From positions 85,351,058 through 85,415,057 of the forward strand of contig OZ020303.1 of assembly GCA_963971305.1 (NCBI GenBank): a stretch of DNA of 64,000 bases, read 5' to 3'. This DNA is from Arcuatula senhousia. Taxonomy: Eukaryota; Mollusca; Bivalvia; Mytilida; Mytilidae. Below are positions 22,316-33,700 of this stretch, piece after piece; the stretch's first letter is position 1, and each line of letters opens with the position of its first letter. A program made the position numbers and the translations under genes. The notes below the pieces were generated by a model, which ran no database searches, was not told where the DNA came from, and was given only the letters and a program-made list of their open reading frames with translations.

Positions 22316-22536
22316 GGGGTGCGGGGAGAAACTTCAAAGGGGGCGGGGAGCGGTGAGATAGGGGGCGGTGAGCGGGGAGATAGGGGGCGGGGAACGGGGG
22401 GAAAGGAGGCGGGGAGCGGGGATTCAATACCCCCCTTTCCACCCCCCCATTTATGTCATGTATGTCATTGCCCCCTGTGGGTCCATGATTGGTCAAATAA
22501 AATATTTCTATTTCTATTTCTATTTCTATAGGGATT
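22316..22536 (+). repeat. G-rich minisatellite II followed by a retroelement-like 3' tail
   Basis: GGGGAGCGG(T/G)GAGATAGGGGGCGG units (22316-22425) followed by CCCCTGTGGGTCCATGATTG, GTCAAATAAAATA and a (TTTCTA) tail at 22504-22530. A AATAAA-like signal and a short microsatellite tail are typical of non-LTR retroelement 3' ends, so the G-rich part may be its 3' UTR. Confidence 0.55.
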
Positions 22537-23465
22537 ACAGCCCCTTAAATGCGAAAAATAGCGTTTTTAGAAGGTCCAGGTGAGCTATTGCCATCACTTG
22601 GCGTCCGTCGTCTGTCGTCCGTAAACAATTTTTCAAAAATCTTTTCTCTGAAAGTAATGAACAAAATATAATGAAACTTGGTATGAAGGATTCTTAGGGT
22701 GTCCTGCACCAAACTTGTGTTTCGATTTTTGATCCGTCAAAAAGCATGGCCACCGTTACTAAAAATAGACCAGGGCGTCAGACTACTGTTTTTGGCTTGT
22801 AAATCAAAAAGTATAAGAGATTTACAAAAAGTATAAGAGATAGATGAAATCTGGTGCCACCATATACTGCTTCAGCATAAAAGATTCTACAAAAATCTCC
22901 ATTTGGTTGAAGTTGTCAGATGATCCCTTATAGGGGTTACAGCCTCTTAAAGGTGAAAAATAGAATTTTTTCATGTTTTTGGCTTATAGAACGAAAACTA
23001 TTGCAGATAGAGACAAGCTGTTGCTTAATAAGTCTCCATAGGGTCGAAGTTGTCAGATGACCCCTTATAGAGGTAACAGTCCCTTTAAGGTGAAAAATAG
23101 TGTTTTTGGCCTATAGAAAACTAATGCAGATAGGGAAAAGCTATTGCTTGCTTAAATGTTCAGCTCATTTAGCTCTACAAAAGTGTTCATAGGGTCGAAG
23201 TTGTCAGATGACCCCTTATAGGGGTTACAGCCCCTTAAAGGCGAAAAATAGTGTTTTGGCCTACAAAATAAAAACTATTGCAGATAGAGAAAAGCTGTTG
23301 CTCATTTAGCTCTACAAAAGTCTTCATAGGGTCGAAGATGTCAGACGACCCCTTATAGGGCGAAACCATAGTGTTTTTATACGACCGCAAATTTTGCGAT
23401 CGTATAATGAAATGGCGATGTCGTCTGTAGACACTTTGGTGTCCGTGCGATAACTCAATTTAGTT

Positions 23466-23870
23466 GTAGATATTGAAAGATATATTGATGATGTCCTTTC
23501 TGTCAATAACACTTCATTTGGTAGATGGATTCCTTCAATATATCCTCCAGAATTGGAGATTAAAGAGACCACCGAATCAAATTGCTTCACGTCTTTCTTG
23601 GATTTGCACCTCGAATTTGACCCAGGTGGTGATCTCAGTACAAAAATTTACGATAAAAGAGACGATTTTAATTTTCAAATTATTAATTTTCCTAATCTAC
23701 AGAGCAATATACCTACCTACCCTGCATATGGTGCGGTGTTTATATTTCACAACTTATTCGAAATGCCAGAGCTTGCACATATTTCACAGATTTTTTTATC
23801 AGACACCGATTTCTCCGTGACCGACTTTTGGAGCAGGGCTATATGGAAATACGTCTCATACGATCCCTAA
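23466..23870 (+). pseudogene. Reverse-transcriptase remnant with YIDD motif
   Basis: One open frame of about 134 codons from 23466 to a stop at 23868-23870. It starts VDIERYIDDVLSVNNTSFG: YIDD matches the YXDD catalytic motif of reverse transcriptases. It continues through SFLDLHLEFDPGGDLSTKIY and DKRDDFNFQIINFPNLQSNI, which match the C-terminal conserved stretch of a retroelement RT family common in molluscs and cnidarians (from memory). The 5' part with the other RT motifs is missing and no start is supported, so this is a dead fragment. Confidence 0.75.
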
Positions 23871-24099
23871 AAAATTCTTTCTTCGTTATCAGCCACTATA
23901 GTAGAAAAGTTCAAAATTGAGTTAAAAGATATGGTGATTGATTGTTTTAATAAGTGTTTGACTGGTCTGCTGTACTGAGATGATCACCTCAATATCCCTA
24001 TTGTGTCTCACAACTATGTTGTGTTCTATGGTCATTACCGGATCCTAAGATCGCAATGGAAGAGGGAAGTTTGGCGCCATAAAACCTGGTTTAACCCAT

Positions 24100-24215
24100 C
24101 ATTTCGTTTGAAATGCCTATACCAATAGAAAATAATGAGATGTGGAATAAGTGTACGCGACACAGCCCACAATTAAACGGCAATTTAGAAAAACCGCAAT
24201 GGACAACCGCAAGCA
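24100..24215. repeat. Dispersed repeat also inserted in the kinesin exon relic at 33584-33680
   Basis: AGAAAATAATGAGATGTGGA, ACACAGCCCA-TATCAA, ATGGACAACC-C-AGCAGCCT occur in the same order at both places, about 80% alike by eye over about 95 bp. Confidence 0.7.
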
Positions 24216-24995
24216 GCCTTCAACGAGGCCATTTGGCGCTGCTCGCGGTTCTGCAATTGGCCCATGGTCTAAATAAAATGCATATAATTCAAATCCAGCC
24301 CTGAAATAGTCACAGATAGACCCCCTTCTTAAACAAGGAACAGAAAACATAAAAAAGACAAGTACAAACGAAAGCTTTGTCAAAGATTCCTGGCTTAGGA
24401 CAGGCACATGTAATATGTGGCGGGGTTAAACAAGTTTTTTGGGCCCAACCTTTCCCATATCAATATGCCTAGACAATGCACAAAAACTAAACACACAATA
24501 AAAATCAAATCGATCAAAATCCAATTCCATTAGAGAGAACCTAAGACAAAAAAACAAGAACAAACAAAAGGACGGTAAAGGAACTCTCTATAGAATACTC
24601 GCTGTTACTGACAGCTAGCTGTGAACCATCAATCGACTGATGTAAAAAAAATCAAACGTATCGATTTTAAATCCGACACAACACTTCAAAAAATAATGAT
24701 TTAGTGAAGTTTCATCACACAAAACCGACATGCTTGATCGCTATTATGCTTAAAATTGACAATAGTAAAAACGTTTATGGAAGATTTAAAGCAAGTATCA
24801 AGTTATCAATATTTCAGCCAAAAACACTAAATTCAAAGATTTAACCAAAATATTCAATTCATATCCTTTCCGTAATAAATTTTGAAGCCAAGTCAGGACC
24901 GTTGCGATCCAACAATTCTCCGGTATGACTGATTCGTTTTTGTCATATTCTCTGGACAATGAGATTGATCATTTAAGTTCGGTAGTTTTGTTATT
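24216..24995. other. Repeat-derived spacer within the interrupted composite element
   Basis: 24850-24995 matches 20170-20310. 24216-24850 shows nothing I can name. Confidence 0.4.
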
Positions 24996-25100
24996 ACTTT
25001 TATTTGCTTAAATGTTCAGCTTATTCAGCTCTACAAAGTTCTTCATAGGGTTGACTTCCAAGACCAGGTGAGCGATTCAGGCTCCTGGGAGCCTCTTGTT

Positions 25101-25857
25101 GGCCTATAGAATGAAAATTATTGCAGATAGAGAAAAGATGTTGCTTGCTTAAATGTTCAACTCATTAAGCTCTATAAAAGTGTCCATAGGGTCGAAGTTG
25201 TCAGATGACCCCTTATAGGGGTTACAGCCCCTTAAAGTTGAAAAATAGTGTTTTGGCCTATAGGATGAAAACTATTGTACATAGGGAAAAGTTGTTGCTT
25301 GCTTAAATGTTCAGCTAATTTAGCTCTACAAAAGTGTTCATAGGGTTGAAGTTGTCAGATGAGCCATTATAGGGGTTACGGCCCCTTAAAGGCAAAAAAT
25401 AGTGTTTTTGGCCTATAGAATGAAAACTACATATATATATTGCAGATAGAGAAAAGCTGTTGCTTGCTTAAATGTTCAGCTCATTTAGCTCTAAAAAAGT
25501 CTCCATAGGATCGAAGTTGTCAGATGACCCCTTATAGGGATTACGGCCCCTAAATTAACATGTTTTCATGTTTTTGGCGTATATAATGCAAACTATTACA
25601 GATAAAGAAAAGTGGTTGCTTGCTTAAATGTTCAGTTCATTGAGCTCATAACAAAAGTCTATATAGAGTCAAAGTTGTCAGACAGCCCTCAAAATAACAT
25701 TTTGCACATTTTTTTGCCTACAGAATGAAAACTATTGCTGAAAGAGAAAAGCTGTTTTTGCTAAAATGATCAGCTTATTTAGCTCTACAAAGTACTTAAT
25801 TCATAGGGTTGACATCAAGACCAGGTGAGCGATTCATGCTCCTGGGAGCCTCTTGTT
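25101..25857 (-). mobile_element. Second adjacent composite element, reverse orientation, end at GAGCCTCTTG
   Basis: Four core units with CCCCTTATAGGGGTTACAGC-type palindromes and GTTGCTTGCTTAAATGTTCA, ending GACCAGGTGAGCGATTCATG and CTCCTGGGAGCCTCTTGTTT at 25857. Directly abuts the end of the previous element at 25100. Confidence 0.6.
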
Positions 25858-25864
25858 TGTCAAG

Positions 25865-26540
25865 AGGAGGGTCTTTTTATAATGGTATGATGCTGTTGTC
25901 AGCTGCATTGTCTGTTAACTTTAGTGTGTCCTCAATAACTTAAGTTCTAGTTATGCCATTGCTATGAAATTTTACAATGATGTTCCTTACCATAAAAGGA
26001 TGGATGGGGTTGATTTTGGGGGTCTCCTCTTTTTAGCTCAATTTTTAAATTGGACTTTTTCATTTCCTGTGAACAGTGATGTCTGATTTTTTTCTCATGA
26101 ACTGTGACCCAGGACATCCTACAATTGGAACCATTTTAGACCTATGTTAATTATGTCTCCCCTACTTTTGTGGTGGGACCTATTGATTTTGTCCTGTCTG
26201 TCCATCTGTCAGTCACAAAGTTTGTCAGTGCCACTCCTCTGAAACTATTGAACCGAATTCAGTGAAACTTGGTATATAGGAAGAACACCATATGTAGTTC
26301 TACATGTTGCCAGAAAATTTTAATCCTCAAATTTTTGTGGGAGTTATGGCCCTTTGAACTTTGCTGAAAATCCTCATTTATCATCTTGTCAGCACAAGTC
26401 CTCTGAAACTACTGAACCGAATTCAACAAAACTTGATATATAGGAAGGACACCATATGTAGCTGTGCATATTACCAGAAAATTTCGATCCTCAAATTTTT
26501 ATGGGAGTTATGGTCCTTTGAACTTAGAACTTTTGGGGGG
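25865..26540. repeat. Two further tandem-type repeat fragments
   Basis: 25875-26160 contains ATAATGGTATGATGCTGTTG and TTATGCCATTGCTATGAAAT-T, the reverse of the family at 51540-52110. 26160-26540 holds two units of about 185 bp, each with CTCTGAAACTA-TGAACCGAA, ACACCATATGTAG-T and GGGAGTTATGG-CCTTTGAAC, ending GGGGGAGACATTGTTTTT. Confidence 0.65.
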
Positions 26541-28325
26541 AAACAGGGGGAGACATTGTTTTTGCAGGCAAAATCAAACTTTAATTCTTATGCACTAGCA
26601 GCACATCAATTTTCATGTTATTTGTTACCTACTTTCATACCAATAAATACAACATTGATGAGAAAATATATTTATTGCATCAATAACCTAGGTAACACAG
26701 TGGAATTAACCAAGTGGGATAACAAAAGTTAAACATGAGAAAATCAACAGCTTAACATGTAAAGTTATAATTCTAATATTCTTAGCCATTTTTTTTTAAT
26801 TTGAAAATACAATAAATGTGTTACTTAAAATCTAGCTCTTATGGTCATTGATGTTTATTTAAATGATTTGCAGACCATACATCAGTACCGCTGACAAGCA
26901 TTTGATGCTAAAATATTTCATTAACAAAAAAATCCATATAGAGATATTGAACTACTGCACCTACTAAAAACTTAGTTACAGCCGGTTAACTTTCTGTTTT
27001 GTCAAAATACTCCCAATTTGAATTAATATATGTTAAAAAGCTTCGAGAATTCTGGTAAAAATATATAAATTTCTCAAAAGTTTCTTTCATTGATTCATTG
27101 ATAAAAAATAAAAACTGATGTGCTTTCTCCATGTTTACATAAAAGACTGTTGCTATCCCACTTTATCACAGAAATCAAAACTAAAAAATTATAAAATAAG
27201 TATGTAACAATAAAATCAACAGGTTTGGTTGGACGGAATACATTACTAGGAATGCTTGGTGCAATTTATCACAGTAGATGTTGTAAAAATTCTAACATAT
27301 ATCTTTATAAGGACCTTTGGGGCTGTTCATCTTAATGGTGGAGGTTTTGTTTAATTTCCCATGTTAAGTGATATTAAAGAAAATAAATCTCTAGTATTAT
27401 GGGATTAACAATATTTAACAACCAAAGTTAATTAAGAAAGTTATCATTAAAGCAGGAAAGAATGTAAAGCTTTTTCACATTTTACCAAACATGTACATCT
27501 GATAATAGAAAGTGAAATAAAACAGTAAACGATATGTCTGCTCCCAAAGTAAAGAGGTTTAAAACAAAGATAACAATGCAAAAGTTACATTATTATGATG
27601 AATTTATATGACATGGTTATGAAACCCAAGTACTTTCAATTTTCTGATGACAAGCAATTATTTGAACTCAATAAATTCCACAATCAAGTAAAATTGGATA
27701 TTTGAATGCCTCCTGTATCACACTTTTAGCTTAATGTACATAGACACATGTAAAGTATGAAATAAAATAAAGGCAACATGTAAAAAACGAACAATAACTA
27801 TTAAAAAAAATAATTCTTACATGTAAGTTACAAATAATATAAGACTAAGATAAGAGTCAATCAAGATAAAACATAACAATCACATGTGTAAAATGACAAC
27901 AAATAAATAAAACTTGATAAAAAATAAAGGTTTTCAATTCACTTGGATTTCTATTAAATAACTTGATACATACCCTAGAGAACAAAATCAGAGATCCAGT
28001 CCTCAGTAACAATGAAACTAATTCATCAAAACAGAGAAATTTAATTAGCGTACAAGAGAAAATTCATCACAAAGTCCTAGCATATTAAATACACATATCA
28101 TTCCATGATTATACATGTAAATAAATTGTAATATTAATATAGCAGCTTCATCTTAAAAGGAGGAGGTGAATAAGACTTATAATTAATTTCTAGTAATTGG
28201 ACTCAGTAAAAATCAAAATACAATTGCAAAAATATGTCTATTTTTACATCTTTTTTCAAATTTTTCGTTACTATTAAGGGGAGATAATTTGTAAAGAAAT
28301 TAAAAACTTTTATGTTCAAAAGACA

Positions 28326-28440
28326 TAATGCCCAATCTCACAACATGGAACATCAACATAAACCAGGAGGAAAACCTGGATTAGGTTGGAGAAACAGATG
28401 CCAACACTATATGCCCTCTGTTTTTGTAGGTTGGGCATTA
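28326..28440. mobile_element. 115-bp MITE with TAATGCCCAA ends
   Basis: Begins TAATGCCCAA and ends TTGGGCATTA. A related end, ATAATGCCCCA, occurs at 9476. Non-coding. Confidence 0.5.
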
Positions 28441-28604
28441 AAATCAATTGGTGTGCCATAAATGACCATGCATACACTAAAATGACATTTTTCTTTTGAA
28501 CTTATGTTTTCTTACTATAGAAGACATAAACTAAACATAAAATGCCTTGAAATTAACAAACATGTACATGTTTCATTTTTAGCTAAAGATTAACATTGAA
28601 AAGT

Positions 28605-28748
28605 ATATAACATCTGATATACATGTATAACATACAATGAACATGATGAATGAACTGTGGAGATAACTGGGACAAATGAAAGACATGTATAAACTACAAT
28701 GAAGTGATGAATGAACTGTGGAGATAACTGGGACAAATGAAAGACATG
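28605..28748. repeat. Two-copy direct repeat of about 70 bp
   Basis: GATGAATGAACTGTGGAGAT followed by AACTGGGACAAATGAAAGAC occurs twice in succession with almost no change. Confidence 0.8.
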
Positions 28749-29800
28749 GGTCGAATATGATTTAAACCATGAAAACCACAGAAAAAATTTCAGGTCAATA
28801 TATCTTAACAGGCACTACTTCATTACAAATGTTTCTAACATGAGAAAGTTATTGTAAATCATTGTTATGAAGTTTGGTGTTCATGTTTGCTAACACGAAA
28901 AATATGTGAAATCAGTAATAGGTATCAGACAAGCTTAATTTTAAATAATTATAGAAGGACATTCTTATTATACATGTATAATGGAAATCTTATGATCTCA
29001 GTATCCTGTGGATTCATCTATGTTTGTATGGATTAATTTTGTGCTTTCAACTTTAAGACAAAACTGCCATCCACAAAAATCAACGAAAAATAATGAAACA
29101 ACAGTAGTGTAACTGATAAATCTGAATGTCTACCAAAAGCAAACTCCTCAAGGAAGTATATAAATGATACTTCAAAAAAGAAAATTACCAATGACTTTGT
29201 CAGTGATTTAATGAAAACCATGAATTTATGAAATATGCCAATATTTCCCAATCTAGAAAATCAAAACCCCTATATTGAAGTGTTTTCACAGTAATAAAAT
29301 ATTCATCACCATGATCACGAGATGTTAATGTAAAATATTCATCACAAGATGTTAATGCAAAAGATACAAATGAAGAAAAATAATCTTAAATGTCAATGAT
29401 AATGTCATAAACAAATCATATCGTCATGGTAACATTGCAAAATAATAAATAAATGATAATACCCAAAGTATCAACACTTTACAATAAATTATTGGCTAGA
29501 TACAGCAAAATATCTAAAATATACAAACAAATTACTGAAATCTATCTATAGATGCCCATCTAAAGTACATGTTCAATATATGAATGCATGATAGTGTAAA
29601 AAGGAAATTATCGACAAGATGTTTTTGGTTATTTCTATGTTATTAAAGCAGACAATAGATAAAGCTTTCTAGATAACATTGGACGATAGCCACTTAAGAT
29701 TGGCAGACAAAGATGGTAAAAAATAAATAAACAAATAACTTAATGAGATAACAAATCATAGCCTGACTAATATGTATGAAAATACTGGAATGAATCTAAG

Positions 29801-30400
29801 ACAAACTGGTTACTGATAACTGACCCAACTGTTACTGTAACAGTATAAACTGGTTACAATTAATTGACCCTACTGTTACTGTAACAGTATAAACTGGTTA
29901 CTGATAACTGACCTACTGTTACTGTAACAGTATAAACTGGTTACAATTAATTGACCCTACTGTTACTGTAACAGTATAAACTGGTTACTGATAACTGACC
30001 TACTGTTACTGTAACAGTATAAACTGGTTACTGTTAACTGACCCTACTGTTACTGTAACAGTATGAACTGGTTACTGTTAACTGACCCTACTGTTACTGT
30101 AACAGTATAAACTGGTTACTGATAACTGACCTACTGTTACTGTAACAGTATAAACTGGTTACTGATAACTGACCCTACTGTTACTGAAACAGTATGAACT
30201 GGTTACAGTTAACTGACCCTACTGTTACTGTAAACAGTGTGAACTGGTTACTGTTAACTGACCCTACTGTTACTGTAACAGTATAAACTGGTTACTGATT
30301 ACTGACCCTACTGTTAATGTAACATTATGAACTGATAACTCTTATCTGACCCTACTGTAATTGCAACAGTAAAAACTGGTTACTGTTAACTGATCCTATT
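29801..30400. repeat. 44-bp minisatellite downstream of the kinesin stop, about 13 copies
   Basis: Units of CTACTGTTACTGTAACAGTA plus TAAACTGGTTACTGATAACT plus GACC. Each unit contains the near-palindrome TACTGTTACTGTAACAGTA; a secondary variant has ACAATTAATTGACC in place of CTGATAACTGACC and alternates in the early copies, hinting at a higher-order unit. It starts about 240 bp beyond the kinesin stop on the - strand and may lie in its 3' UTR. Confidence 0.9.
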
Positions 30401-30636
30401 GTTATATTTATCAGTTAGATGTTCAGTTTCCTTTATCAGATACAGTAGTAACTGAATTATTACACGATAACAAGATAACTTTTATCTATTGAAAATAGGT
30501 TTAACTTTTATATTGATGACAGTAACTTGAAGTTTATGGTAAGAATTTTGACAAGGAAGAAATACTGTCTAGATCAGATGATAATAACTTCAGTTGATGA
30601 GACTAGATGCCACCTATCCGTATGTTGTTGAGCCAC

Positions 30637-30771
30637 TTAGATGCCACCTTTCTTTATATTCTGTTTAGCCTGGCCTAGTGCCACCTGTTTAGCATTTGAT
30701 CCAAACGTGAGGGTACTAACGGTTTCTGTATAGTTGTATGAGTCAGGACTGATGTTCACAAACAGACAAGC
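30637..30771 (-). CDS. Kinesin exon: last, [17 protein letters not shown] and stop
   Basis: Acceptor TTTGAAG. Encodes [10 protein letters not shown]...[11 protein letters not shown], the conserved end of the motor (alpha-6 region), then a short Lys/Gly tail and TAA. Confidence 0.92.
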   Translation of the reverse strand, partial: ACLFVNISPDSYNYTETVSTLTFGSNAKQVALGQAKQNIKKGGI

Positions 30772-33700
30772 CTTCAAAGATATTAAAGATACAATAAGGA
30801 TATTCTGTAAGCTTATATACATTTACTATTTTATTTTTAATTATTCATTTCAAAGAATTCAAAAATTAAACTGCTCACTTCACATGTCTCCATGAAAAAA
30901 ATCATAAGATGATTGTTCAATGTTTAGTTGATAGCATTCTGTTTTATTTTTATTTCTGCATTTTACTATCAATGAGAACCTTTAGACAAAAGTACCTCTA
31001 GTCAGCTAAATGTGTATTTGGACTTCATTTTTGTTTCAGCTATTCTCCTTAAGCTTGATAGTTAAGAACACTTCAATAACTGTACAGGTACTTATTTTCA
31101 CGAATGAACCAAAGTTCACTAGTACTAAATTTTGTCAGTCAGTTAGTCAGTTATTGCTTTACTCCCAAGCAGCACGACCTCGGATATATCCGGGAGATGA
31201 ACATGAAAGTGATGATACAATGAACATGAATTGATGATGAAGTGGAGGAAATGGGGACACAAGGCCAATCGGGTAGGAGAGTTTTGACTGCCACTGGAAA
31301 AAGGAGTGATGGGTAGGGACGGGAAATTTAGCCTCCTGCATGGGGATCCTACGGGTCCTACTCTTACCGAGACCTGCAGCAGGGTTCTTTAACGTGCGAG
31401 GAACGTGACATTTTTCCCAACACGGTGCACCACTATGGTTTGCGGTCAGGTTTTCCGCATTATCACCTGACGACCCCACATCTCTCGATGTCAGGGCTGC
31501 CCCATTCAACCACCTGGGGCACACATCCCAGTCGCTTTGTGGGCAAAGCGGCCTGACCCAATGTCAGGTTTCTGAGCGCTCTTTAGTGGACTTTTACCGA
31601 CAAGCTTAGCGCTGCTGCGGGCCTATTTGCCACCCGGAACCCGCACGGGGGTACTAAATTTTGCGTTTTCTGCTCATTATTCTATTCATTTCATACACAC
31701 TATTTCATTTCGTGGGTATTTAATTTCCAAAAACATGCCTTACTGCCAAAATAAGTACATTTACAGTATACCTTATATATCTATGACCTCCTAGTGAGGG
31801 CTGTTAACAAGGGGTTGCACTTAGTAAAGCCAAGGATACCCCCAATTCAACCTTTTGGAAAGCAGGAAGTAGATGCACGACTGACCTGGAAAGGGGTGGC
31901 ACTATACAATTCATCATGCTAAAGCGGTACACTACATTTGAAATCAATCTCTTCTGCAGTAGAAGCCAAGAAATCAGTTACGAAAAATTGTCTATTTTTG
32001 ACCCTTAAAAAAGTATAAGTTGGATCAGAAAACAGGAAGTATATGTGTGAGTGACCTGGAAAGGGGAACCCAGTATAACTCTTCATTCTTAAGCTGTACA
32101 CAAAATTTGAAATCAATCGCTTTCGTAGAAGCCAAGAAATCTGTTACAAAAGTTTGTAACGGCTGGACAGACAGACAAGGTGATTGCAATAAAGCCCTTT
32201 CTCTTACGAATGGGGATATAATTTAGAGTTTCATACCTTCGCATCACCTCCTAGTGAGGGCTGTAGGATCTGAGTTAATTTAGAGTTTCTGTAAGGAATG
32301 TGTAGTTGACTTGTTCGTAGAGCTGTGAAGACCTGAAAGGTGTAACAAACATGAGAACATTACTAACTAGATAAAATAATTGATCAAAAACAAAAATGGC
32401 TGAATTGTGATAAAAATATGTATGAAGTAGTTTCACAACAGAACACAAAATAAGACCCATGCTGATGCCAAAATCTAGAGACTGGAATTAACAGTTGCTA
32501 TGAAAACGGCTACAAAATTGTTCCCAACCAACTGCCTGCGGCCTTCTTTTGCCCACTGTCAGACATTCATGCATTAATTACCTGTGCTATCAACCAAATG
32601 ATTGTACATGTACATAAGCAACTCCTAATCAATGCTGAACCATTTGAAAGGTAGCAACAAACGACATGAAAGATATGGATATCAAAGATTTCATTTTGTT
32701 TCCCAAAAATTTGAATTTTGAGAATAACATAACAACAGATAATTTCTTTATGCAGGATATTAATGACATTGCCAAGATGGACTCCTGTATATGTATCTTG
32801 AGTGTAACATTCCAAGTGGAACTACTGTAAACATGGAAATTTTCGAGTGGGGGTTATTTTGGCTAAATTCGCAATAACAAAATATCCGCAAAATCAACCC
32901 CCATATTCTCTTATAATACAATTTAGCAGGAAATTTTAGCGAGTTGCAAATTTCACAATTTGTTTCCAAAAGGGTGGTGTTTAATTTTAGTGGTCTTAAT
33001 TTTTTGCGTTTACATAATCAAGAGTGTGTACAATACATATGATATAATATTTAGCTTTCTTAAAATTTTTGCAATTCCTCAAACCTCGCGAATAAAAGTG
33101 AAAATTAGAACCTTGCGAAAATTTCCTGCTGTACAATAGAATATGAACTGTTAGAAACATCGTGAAATTTCCCCCCACTCTAATGTTTAACTTAACAAAA
33201 ACTCGAAAATTCACCCCGTGAAATTTCCACATTTACAATATACATTTACTTGTTTAGACTATATGTAATCTTTTTGAAAAATGTTTTTTCTACTTTTCTT
33301 CATTAAGTCTTCAAATGTGAAGTTTCTAACTTTTAATGCTGTCATTTGAACCAACCTGTCCCAAGGCAGACAAAGACTTATTGATTGCAGCAGCTTCCAC
33401 CAATCTCTGTCCTTCAGCTTCTGTTTTAGCAATCCTCTCTGACCCTGCAAGGTCACACAAGATCAAAGTTCCCTTAGATATTGCACCTGTTATCTTATCT
33501 GTCCCTTCCACAGACAGCATCAGCAGTAAATGTGAGCGTGAACTGAAAAAGTCAAAATAAGGTGAAGGTCACACAAGATCAAATAGAAAATAATGAGATG
33601 TGGAATAATTGTATGCAACACAGCCCATTATCAATCGGATATTCAGAAAATCCAAAATGGACAACCACCAGCAGCCTATATTTAACCTGTAATTTTTTCT

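Larger units (their letters stand above)
22568..25100 (-). mobile_element. Composite hairpin-ended element, reverse orientation, interrupted by an RT-bearing insertion
   Basis: Starts GGTCCAGGTGAGCTATTGCC...CACTTGGCGTCCGTCG and ends GGCTCCTGGGAGCCTCTTGT, the reverse of 20325-21497. Core units fill 22900-23365 and 25000-25070. From about 23375 to 24995 the core is interrupted by sequence carrying the reverse-transcriptase remnant. Confidence 0.6.
26541..29800. other. AT-rich intergenic DNA between the two genes' 3' ends
   Basis: No supported reading frame. Contains a small MITE (28326-28440) and a 70-bp direct duplication (28605-28748). The part nearest the kinesin stop could be transcribed 3' UTR, but no signal decides this. 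Confidence 0.45.
30772..32236 (-). other. Kinesin last intron with repeats and an exon-edge relic
   Basis: Contains the GC-richer repeat 31240-31670, the exon fragment 31772-31806 and the two-copy array 31860-32165. Confidence 0.7.

Noticed and set aside
31159..31524. 121-codon - strand open frame as a gene
   Set aside because: Lies on the GC-richer dispersed repeat 31240-31670; fewer stops are expected there and no domain is seen.
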